A stretch of DNA of 35,999 nucleotides from an uncultured Prevotella sp. (lineage in GTDB: Bacteria; Bacteroidota; Bacteroidia; Bacteroidales; Bacteroidaceae), in the NCBI GenBank assembly GCA_946548085.1, contig CAMNPN010000037.1, forward strand, positions 1-35,999, read 5' to 3'. Positions 23,586-29,659 of the stretch are shown in pieces. Each line of letters opens with the position of its first letter. The first letter of the stretch is position 1. The translations under genes and the position numbers were made by a program. The notes beneath the pieces are model-generated. The model saw nothing but the letters and a program-made list of their open reading frames with translations. It searched no databases and was not told the DNA's origin.

Positions 23586-24494
23586 TTATTCACCGTCGCC
23601 GCTCGGGTCGGGCTCGGGTGTCGGCTCGGGCGCGGGCTCAGGCTCCGGCTCGGGCTCAGGCTCGGGCTCCGGCTCCGGCTCGGGCTCGGGTGTGTCGCCG
23701 CCCTTGTCGTCCTTCTTCTTCTCGCGGCGGGCGACGTTGGCCTTGCGGCGCTGCTCGGAGAGCGAGCGGTAGTACTTGATGGTCTGCTGGATGCTCTTGA
23801 TGAGTTCGGTATATAGCTCGCTGTCGTCGAGGATGACGGCGGAGGCGTTCATCACGAGCATCAGTGCGCGGTAGGCGCGGTCGGTCTCGGCGCGGGCGGT
23901 CTTCAGGGCGGCCAGGGCCTTCTGGGCGTTCTCGTCGTTGTGGGCCAGGGTCAGGCGGCGCACCTCGTCGTTCAGCGTCTTCAGCTGCTGGATGCTCTCA
24001 AAGATGCCCAGCTCGCGGGCGGCCAGCTCCAGCTGGTAGTTCACCATCTGCTCCTCGAGCCACTGCTCGGTGGCCACGGTCTGGGCCTCGATGCCGCCGT
24101 CGGGGTCGATCTTGTACTTCTGCATCACGGGCTGCATCAGGAGGGCGGCCGACTGCTTTGCGGGGAAGATGCTGAGGGTGGCGAAGGTATCTACGGTTTT
24201 GCGGACCTCCTTGTAGAGCGCGTCGCGCTCGTGGTCCACCTGTGTACGTTGCTTCACTATCTGGCTCTTCTGGGCGATGACGTAGGCCTGGTTCTCGACG
24301 CTGAAGGCGTTGAGGTAGGCGCCTATCTCGGCGTCCACATTGTCGGGGAACGTCTTCTTGGCGTGGGTCTCGTCGGTCCACCGCGCGGCCTTGAATCGCT
24401 GGCTGATGTCGGTGCCGAATCCGATGTGCAGGTCGTTCTGCAGGTTGCCGGGGTCGAACGTCGGCACCTGGGGGATGTCTAAGATGTTGCTCAT
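23586..24494 (-). CDS. DUF6261-like protein with Glu-Pro repeat tail
   Basis: 302 residues from the ATG at 24494 (MSNILDIPQVPTFDPGNLQ). The frame stays open upstream through a minisatellite, but the only upstream start that far is GTG and the sequence there is repeat-derived. No signal peptide. Residues 60-260 are predicted mostly helical and charged (AYLNAFSVENQAYVIAQKSQ, DALYKEVRKTVDTFATLSI, KSIQQTIKYYRSLSEQRR), in the style of DUF6261 proteins of Bacteroidales; this assignment is from memory of the family's general pattern. Residues about 265-302 are a Lys/Arg cluster followed by about ten Glu-Pro units (PEPEPEPEP...), probably a stiff, acidic extended tail. Function unknown. It lies downstream of the adhesin-like gene on the same strand, separated by 431 bases. 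Confidence 0.7.
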   Translation of the reverse strand: MSNILDIPQVPTFDPGNLQNDLHIGFGTDISQRFKAARWTDETHAKKTFPDNVDAEIGAYLNAFSVENQAYVIAQKSQIVKQRTQVDHERDALYKEVRKTVDTFATLSIFPAKQSAALLMQPVMQKYKIDPDGGIEAQTVATEQWLEEQMVNYQLELAARELGIFESIQQLKTLNDEVRRLTLAHNDENAQKALAALKTARAETDRAYRALMLVMNASAVILDDSELYTELIKSIQQTIKYYRSLSEQRRKANVARREKKKDDKGGDTPEPEPEPEPEPEPEPEPEPAPEPTPEPDPSGDGE

Positions 24495-24561
24495 AGTTCT
24501 AAAGTTTTTATGATGTGATACAATCAGATGTCTGTCTCTTGCTGCCCGGCGCTTGTCGGGC

Positions 24562-24771
24562 GATGGAAAACCGAGGTCGGTCTGCGGCTTTCGGGCGTCC
24601 GGGGATGGGATACCGAGGTCGGTCTGCGCCTCCGGGGCGTCCGGCAGTGGAATACCGAGGTCGGTCTGCGCCTCCGGAGCGTCCGGCGATGGAATACCGA
24701 GGTCGGTCTGCGGCTCCCGGGCGTCCGGGGATGGAAAACCGAGGTCGGTCTGCACCCTTCCGATACTCCGG
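24562..24771. repeat. Minisatellite: five 42-bp units, open in all six frames
   Basis: Units start at 24562, 24604, 24646, 24688 and 24730. Each contains ACCGAGGTCGGTCTGC, in which ACCGA and TCGGT are inverted around GG. The unit length is 14 codons and no unit has a stop in any frame, so spurious ORFs cover it on both strands. The least unlikely is minus 24823-24524 (99 residues, repeated RRPTSVFH). The 24495-24925 gap holds this array, the candidate micro-ORF at 24855-24929 and nothing else I recognise. Confidence 0.92.
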
Positions 24772-24854
24772 CGATGCCATCCGGCGGAGGGCGCGAGTCT
24801 GTGTGATGGTGCGACATGCTCATGTTGTGAATACTATTGTTGATTACTCTCTGT

Positions 24855-24929
24855 TTACTTCTTCGGCTCATAGACCAGCGGGCTGGTGGTGAGGTAGGTT
24901 TCGCCGCCGTGTGTTCCGGTTTGAATCAC
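24855..24929 (-). CDS. Candidate 24-residue ORF overlapping the adhesin stop codon
   Basis: A GTG at 24929 overlaps the adhesin TGA in a GTGA arrangement, the kind used in translational coupling. It opens a frame reading MIQTGTHGGETYLTTSPLVY and then EPKK to a TAA at 24855. The composition is protein-like rather than repeat-like, but the ORF is very short and has no recognised family. It could instead be the remnant of an older C-terminus after a frameshift. Confidence 0.25.
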   Translation of the reverse strand: MIQTGTHGGETYLTTSPLVYEPKK

Positions 24930-26659
24930 GGCGTATAGGTGTAGGTGCCTTTTGAGATGCCACCGCCGGCGTCATAGGTCTTGTTGCCTATCGTCACCTT
25001 GCCGCAGGTGCCGTTATTGCCAGGTCCGATGCTGTATGTCGTTCCTGAGCCCCTGACTGCCGTGACGCTGGTAACCTTGTCCGTGATGGTGATCCTGCCG
25101 CAGGAGCCGAAATAGCCGCTGCCGATGCCCGCACTGTAACTGCCGCCCGTGGCCGAGACGGTGCCGCCGCTGATGGTGATTTTGCCGCAGGAAGCTTCGT
25201 GGCCGCTGCCGATGCCCGCGCCTTTGTTGCTGGTGGCCGTGACGGTGCCGCCGCTGATGGTGATGTTGCCGCAGGAAGCATTGGAGCCGCTGCCGATGCC
25301 AGCAGCATTATTGCCTCCTTGGGCCGTTAGCGAGCCGCCGCTGATGGTGATGTTGCCGCAGGAGCTATCGCTGCCGCTGCCGCTGCCGATGCCCGCACCG
25401 CTACCGCCGCCCGTGGCCGAGACGGTGCCGCCGCTGATGATGATGTTGCCGCAGGAGCCTTTATATCCACTGCCGATGCCAGCAGCATTATTGCCTCCTT
25501 GGGCCGTTAGCGAGCCGTCGCCCTGGATGGTGAGCGTTTCACCCTCCGGTACAGAGATGCCTGCGTCGCCGTAGTTTCCCACCACCTGGTTCGTCCCCAT
25601 GAGGTTGATGGTGGCTTTGCCCTTGCATTCGATGCCGGGATATCTATCAGCTGTGGTGCCCTTCTGCGTGGTCACGTCGTAGAGCGTCACCTCGGCGCCG
25701 CTGGCAATGCTGAGCCTGATATCCTGCGGCAGCGTGCCGTAGAGGATGTCGCCGTTCTTGGCCCTGTAGTCAGTTGTCAGCGCCGAGAGGTCGACGGTGC
25801 CTTTCTTCATATTCACGTCGATGGTGTAGTACTTGCCGTTCTCCAGCGTCACGTCCGTCTTCTGGTAGTAGCGGTGTGTGCCGTCGGCGAGGGTGGCATC
25901 GAGCACAATCGTGCCGCTGCCGCCGGGGAAGCCCGTGTAGAGCACGCCCTCGCCGTTGTCGTCGTAGGTGTCGGCGGGGATGTCCCTCAGCGTGCGCGAC
26001 CCGCCGCCGCCTTCCCTCTTCACGCTCAGCGCCGTCGGGCTGATCTTCGCGTCGTCGCCGTCGCCATCCCTCAGCGTGAAGCGCAGGATGGCCTGCTGGT
26101 TCTCGAACGTGGCGGGCGTGGTCTTAAGCGTATGTAAGGCAGCGATATCAGACACCCCGGTGATGGTGACCTCGGCGGTGGCTCGGTCATCGTTTTTGGC
26201 GACATAGTTGAGCGTGCCCTTGGTTCCGTCCAGGTCTTCGCTTCCGCCATTGTATATCAGCGTAAGTTTCTGGTTTTCCAAGAACTCTCCTTCGAGTTCG
26301 CCCGTGAGCGTGCAGCTGTACCCGTCGGTCGAGACGGCGGTGGCCGTGAGCGTGCCGTATGTAGTGAGCACTGGTGACACGCCTGTTCCGTCGTCTTCCA
26401 AATATTCCTGCACCGTCACCTTGTCGTTCTTCGTCCATTTGGCCTTGAGCGCGCCCGTGTCGTCGTCGATAGAGAGTGCGCGGGTCGTGGCCTCGCCGCC
26501 TTTGCTGGCCGTGACGGTCAGGGTGTAAGTCTTCGTTGCGCCCGTTGTCGCGGGTGTCGTCTCGTCGATGGCATTGTCGTCGTTCGAGCAAGCCGTTGTG
26601 GCGGCCACTGCCAACAGCAGGGCGGCCATCATCTGAATCGATTTCATAAACTTCTTCAT
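24926..26659 (-). CDS. Fimbrillin-like lipoprotein with beta-helix repeats (surface adhesin-like)
   Basis: 577 residues from the ATG at 26659, which has a GGAGGA ribosome binding site and gives a lipoprotein signal (Cys24 in ATTACSNDD). The frame is open upstream, but that part overlaps a separate small gene. Residues 40-90 carry the start of a fimbrillin-type domain (SKGGEATTRALS, then LKAKWTKNDKVTVQEY); a beta-rich region continues to about 320. Residues 327-577 are glycine-rich repeats on the theme SCGNITISGGTVTATS-GAGIGSG, predicted to form a parallel beta-helix. Six repeats carry a Cys in SCG/TCG. The protein is probably exposed on the outer membrane and adhesive or carbohydrate-binding. 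It is preceded by a 46-codon gene 20 bp upstream. No fimbrial partner genes are in view. Confidence 0.8.
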   Translation of the reverse strand: MKKFMKSIQMMAALLLAVAATTACSNDDNAIDETTPATTGATKTYTLTVTASKGGEATTRALSIDDDTGALKAKWTKNDKVTVQEYLEDDGTGVSPVLTTYGTLTATAVSTDGYSCTLTGELEGEFLENQKLTLIYNGGSEDLDGTKGTLNYVAKNDDRATAEVTITGVSDIAALHTLKTTPATFENQQAILRFTLRDGDGDDAKISPTALSVKREGGGGSRTLRDIPADTYDDNGEGVLYTGFPGGSGTIVLDATLADGTHRYYQKTDVTLENGKYYTIDVNMKKGTVDLSALTTDYRAKNGDILYGTLPQDIRLSIASGAEVTLYDVTTQKGTTADRYPGIECKGKATINLMGTNQVVGNYGDAGISVPEGETLTIQGDGSLTAQGGNNAAGIGSGYKGSCGNIIISGGTVSATGGGSGAGIGSGSGSDSSCGNITISGGSLTAQGGNNAAGIGSGSNASCGNITISGGTVTATSNKGAGIGSGHEASCGKITISGGTVSATGGSYSAGIGSGYFGSCGRITITDKVTSVTAVRGSGTTYSIGPGNNGTCGKVTIGNKTYDAGGGISKGTYTYTP

Positions 26660-26679
26660 GTTTCTGTCCTCCTTTTCGT

Positions 26680-26820
26680 TTAATCCCAGGTCCAATCCGA
26701 CGGGTTGCCGTAAGGGCTCCGGTAGCCCGATGTCTGCAACAGCCGTGCGCGCTGCCGCAGCTCCACGACCCGCATCCGGGGCCGCTCGTAGGGCCTTCTG
26801 TCTGTCTTTGTCTGTATCAT
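26680..26820 (-). CDS. 46-residue conserved-type small protein upstream of the adhesin
   Basis: ATG at 26820, TAA at 26682-26680. The product begins MIQTKTDRRPYERPRMRVVE, continues LRQRARLLQTSGYRSPYG and ends NPSDWTWD. The pattern (Y-x-x-P-x-M-x-V-V-x-L, about six residues, LLxxSG) resembles small unannotated proteins I recall encoded just upstream of surface lipoproteins in Prevotella and Bacteroides; this is recollection, not a search. The stop is 20 bp before the adhesin ATG and that gap holds the adhesin's GGAGGA site, which supports a real two-gene transcript. It is strongly basic with no signal peptide. Confidence 0.6.
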   Translation of the reverse strand: MIQTKTDRRPYERPRMRVVELRQRARLLQTSGYRSPYGNPSDWTWD

Positions 26821-26891
26821 AATTGTTAAGTTTAGAGGGTTTAATTATCATTAATGTATCTCATATTCGTTGCATTTAGGAATTATGGGGA

Positions 26892-26899
26892 CAAAAATA
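26892..26899 (-). promoter_or_regulatory. Putative promoter (-7 element) of the small gene-adhesin operon
   Basis: Minus strand TATTTTTG matches TAnnTTTG, 71 bases upstream of the 46-codon gene's ATG, in AT-rich DNA. No clear -33 box was found. Confidence 0.4.
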
Positions 26900-26996
26900 C
26901 AAAAACTTTTCCAATTATTGTTCATTTCGTACAAAAATTTTGCACCGTCCTTTGTTATTTTTCATCCGTAAGCGCTCGTTTTACGGAAAAACTTCG

Positions 26997-27004
26997 TATC
27001 TTTG
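26997..27004 (+). promoter_or_regulatory. Putative promoter (-7 element) of the GH2 gene
   Basis: TATCTTTG matches TAnnTTTG, 23 bases before the ATG at 27028. There is no TTTG at the expected -33 position, so a regulator may be needed. The placement fits the short leaders seen elsewhere in the window. Confidence 0.5.
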
Positions 27005-27027
27005 CACCAGAAACTAACTATAAATTG

Positions 27028-29559
27028 ATGACGACCATGATCAGAAAGACTATCCTCTTGGCCGCGGCAGTCCTCGCAGGGCTGTCGGCACAGGCCCGTG
27101 ACAGACAGAACTTCGACCGCGGCTGGCGCTTCCTGCTGGCCGACTCGGCGCAGATGGCAACGGCCGAGTATGACGACACCTGGTGGCGGCTGCTCGACGT
27201 GCCCCACGACTGGGCCCGCGAGGGCGACTTCTTCGTGGGCCACCCCAGCGGGGCCGGCGGCGGAGCACTCCCCGGCGGCATCGGATGGTACAGGAAGAGG
27301 TTTACAGTTTACGGTTTACAGTTTACAGATGATTACTCTGCTCCACAAGAAGGGCTTGCCAGGAAATCAACTGTAAACCGTAAACCGTCCGCTCGGCCCG
27401 AAGGGACGCTTTCCTCAGAAAGAACTGTAAACTATTATCTCGAATTCGACGGCGTGTATATGAACTCCACCGTCTACGTCAACGGCCAGAAGGTCGGCCA
27501 TCGGCCCTACGGCTACAGCTCATTCGAGTACGACATCACGCCCTATCTGAAGCCGGGCGAGAACGTCGTCGCCGTCCGCGTGGACAACTCCGACCAGCCC
27601 AACTCGCGCTGGTACTCCGGCTGCGGCATCTACCGCCACGTGTGGCTCACGCGGACGGCCCCCGTGCACGTGGCCCACTGGGGCACAAAGGTAACGACTT
27701 CCCCTCCTGAGTCAGGAGGGGCCAGGGGTGGTCTGAACAAGGGTTCCTGGCGCGTTGACATCGAGGTCGCCCTCGAGGGCCAGGGCACCGTCGCCAACAC
27801 CCTCATCGCCCCCGACGGCCGCGTCGTGGGACGCTCGAAGGGCCTCAAGTCGACAATCACCGTCAGCAACCCGAAGCTCTGGTCGTGCGAGACACCTTAT
27901 ATATATACCCTGCGCACGGAGGTATCCTCCGGCGGACGCATCGTGGACACCTATGAGACCACCACCGGCTTCCGCTCCTTCCGCTTCGACCCGGAGACGG
28001 GCTTCTGGCTCAACGGCCGCAACATGAAGCTCAACGGCGTCTGCGAGCACCACGACTTCGGATGCCTCGGCGCCGCCCTCAACGAAGACGCCCTCCACCG
28101 CAAGCTCACGAAGCTGAAGGCGATGGGCGTCAACAGCATACGCTCCTCCCACAATCCGCCCGCACCCGAGCTGCTGGCGATGTGCGACACGATGGGACTC
28201 ATCGTCATGGACGAGTCGTTCGACATGTGGCGCCGCAAGAAGACGCAGAACGACTACGCCCGCTTCTTCGACGAGTGGCACGAGCGCGACCTCGCCGACC
28301 TCATCCTGCGCGACCGCAACCACCCCTCGATCCTCATGTGGTCGATCGGCAACGAGGTGCTCGAGCAGTGGTCGTCGGCAGAGGCCGACACGCTGACCCT
28401 CGAACAGGCCAACCTCATCCTCAACGCCGGCCACGACGCCTCGACGCTGGCCAAGGACGGCGAACTCTCGGTGCAGAGCCTGCTCACCCAGCACCTGGCG
28501 GACATCGTGAAGCGCTACGACACCTCGCGCCCCATCACCGCCGGCTGCAACGAGCCCGATCCCGGCAACCACCTCTTCAAGAGCGGGGCCATCGACATCA
28601 TCGGATTCAACTATCACCACCAGTGGGTGAAGGACGTGCCCAAGAACTTCCCCGGCAAGCCCTTCATCATGTCGGAGAGCGTCAGCGCCCTGCAGACCCG
28701 CGGCTACTACATGATGCCCTCAGACTCCATCTACGTGGCACCCAAGGAGTGGTGGCTGCCCTATACCGACCCCACCTACATGTGCTCGGCCTACGACAAC
28801 ATGCACGCCTCCTGGAGCTCGACCCACGAGGAGACCTGGGACGTGGTGAAGCACACGCCCTACGTCGGCGGACAGTATATCTGGACGGGCTTCGACTACC
28901 TCGGAGAGCCCACGCCCTACGGGTTCCCCGCCCGCAGCTCCTACTTCGGCATCATCGACCTGGCAGGATTCCCCAAGGACTCCTACTATCTGTACCAGAG
29001 CGAGTGGACCTCGGAGCCGATGCTCCACCTCTTCCCCCACTGGAACTGGCTGCCGGGGCAGGAGATCGACCTCTGGGCCTACTACAACCAGGCCGACGAG
29101 GTGGAGCTGTTCCTCAACGGACAGTCGAAGGGCATCCGCCGCAAGGCCGACGCCCATCAGTACCATGTCATGTGGCGCGTCGCCTTCGAGCCGGGTGAGC
29201 TGAAGGCCGTCAGCCGCAAGGACGGCAGGACCGTCTGCGAGCAGGTCATCCGCACCGCAGGCGCCCCCGACCATATCCGGCTCTCCATAGACTATCAGGG
29301 CAAGCAGACCACCTTCATCACCGCCGAGGTGGTCGACAAGGACGGCAACTTGTGCCCCTGGGCAGAGGACCAGATCAGCTTCTTCGGCGACGGTGAGGGC
29401 GAGATCCTCGGCACCGACAACGGCTGCCAGACCTCGATGGAGCGCTTCACGTCGCCCAGCCGCAAGGCCTTCTTCGGCAAGTGTATGGTCGTGGTGAAAG
29501 GGAAGGGCCGCATCGAGGCCCGGTCGCCCATGCTCAAGCCCGGCGCGATTGAGTTCTGA
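27028..29559 (+). CDS. GH2-family glycoside hydrolase, beta-galactosidase-like
   Basis: 843 residues from the ATG at 27028; an alternative ATG at 27037 would give the same signal peptide (ending GLSAQA). An N-terminal jelly-roll domain (FDRGWRFLLAD, PHDWAREGDFFVG, GGIGWYRKRF, LEFDGVYMNSTVYVNGQ) is followed by an Ig-like domain. The barrel has LNGVCEHHDFGCLGAALNED, IRSSHNPPAPELLAMCD, SIGNEV (acid/base Glu443) and FIMSES (nucleophile Glu550). C-terminal Ig-like/DUF4982-type modules follow (EVELFLNGQSKG). Specificity is most likely beta-galactoside, fitting removal of galactose from xyloglucan side chains. Two foreign-looking in-frame segments interrupt it: 27300-27437 between WYRKR and YYLEF, and a palindromic element at 27701-27733. 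Both active-site glutamates are downstream and intact. Confidence 0.9.
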   Translation: MTTMIRKTILLAAAVLAGLSAQARDRQNFDRGWRFLLADSAQMATAEYDDTWWRLLDVPHDWAREGDFFVGHPSGAGGGALPGGIGWYRKRFTVYGLQFTDDYSAPQEGLARKSTVNRKPSARPEGTLSSERTVNYYLEFDGVYMNSTVYVNGQKVGHRPYGYSSFEYDITPYLKPGENVVAVRVDNSDQPNSRWYSGCGIYRHVWLTRTAPVHVAHWGTKVTTSPPESGGARGGLNKGSWRVDIEVALEGQGTVANTLIAPDGRVVGRSKGLKSTITVSNPKLWSCETPYIYTLRTEVSSGGRIVDTYETTTGFRSFRFDPETGFWLNGRNMKLNGVCEHHDFGCLGAALNEDALHRKLTKLKAMGVNSIRSSHNPPAPELLAMCDTMGLIVMDESFDMWRRKKTQNDYARFFDEWHERDLADLILRDRNHPSILMWSIGNEVLEQWSSAEADTLTLEQANLILNAGHDASTLAKDGELSVQSLLTQHLADIVKRYDTSRPITAGCNEPDPGNHLFKSGAIDIIGFNYHHQWVKDVPKNFPGKPFIMSESVSALQTRGYYMMPSDSIYVAPKEWWLPYTDPTYMCSAYDNMHASWSSTHEETWDVVKHTPYVGGQYIWTGFDYLGEPTPYGFPARSSYFGIIDLAGFPKDSYYLYQSEWTSEPMLHLFPHWNWLPGQEIDLWAYYNQADEVELFLNGQSKGIRRKADAHQYHVMWRVAFEPGELKAVSRKDGRTVCEQVIRTAGAPDHIRLSIDYQGKQTTFITAEVVDKDGNLCPWAEDQISFFGDGEGEILGTDNGCQTSMERFTSPSRKAFFGKCMVVVKGKGRIEARSPMLKPGAIEF
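27300..27437 (+). repeat. In-frame inverted-repeat insertion in the GH2 N-terminal domain
   Basis: About 138 bases (46 codons) separate the conserved GIGWYRKRF and YYLEFDGVYMNS blocks, which are normally close. GTTTACGGTTTACAG (27307-27321) is the exact inverse complement of 27371-27385, and further GTTTACAG/CTGTAAAC copies flank both ends. No stop codon occurs, so the enzyme carries an extra loop (GLQFTDDYSAPQEGLARKS and onward). Confidence 0.8.
27701..27733 (+). repeat. In-frame palindromic GGAGGGG element in the GH2 gene
   Basis: CCCCTCCTGA (27701-27710) and TCAGGAGGGG (27712-27721) are perfect inverse complements around one base, followed by CCAGGGGTGGTC. This resembles a dispersed element of the form CCCCTCCT...AGGAGGGG...AGGGGTGG that I recall from Bacteroidetes intergenic DNA. 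Here it encodes about SPPESGGARGGL within the second domain. Confidence 0.7.
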
Positions 29560-29606
29560 TTCCAGAATTTTCTGTCTAAAAGTGAACGACTTTGCAAAAC
29601 TTTTCG

Positions 29607-29614
29607 TACCTTTG
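29607..29614 (+). promoter_or_regulatory. Putative promoter (-7 element) of the GH31-GH9 operon
   Basis: TACCTTTG matches TAnnTTTG, 45 bases before the ATG at 29660, in the 100-bp gap after GH2. A TTTG lies at 29591-29594, but the spacing (12) is too short for a standard -33 box. Confidence 0.5.
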
Positions 29615-29659
29615 CACGCAGAACTTAAAACCAACGAACCGAATAAATTAATAATAAGC

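Noticed and set aside
24495..24755. An N-terminal extension of the DUF6261-like protein through the minisatellite
   Set aside because: The extension needs a GTG start and consists of repeat translation (QTDLGIPSPDA units). The ATG at 24494 gives a normal protein. It was kept only as an alternative.
26660..26851. A longer adhesin starting at 26851
   Set aside because: The extension has no signal peptide at its start, overlaps the 46-codon gene, and would bury the lipoprotein signal and the GGAGGA ribosome binding site.
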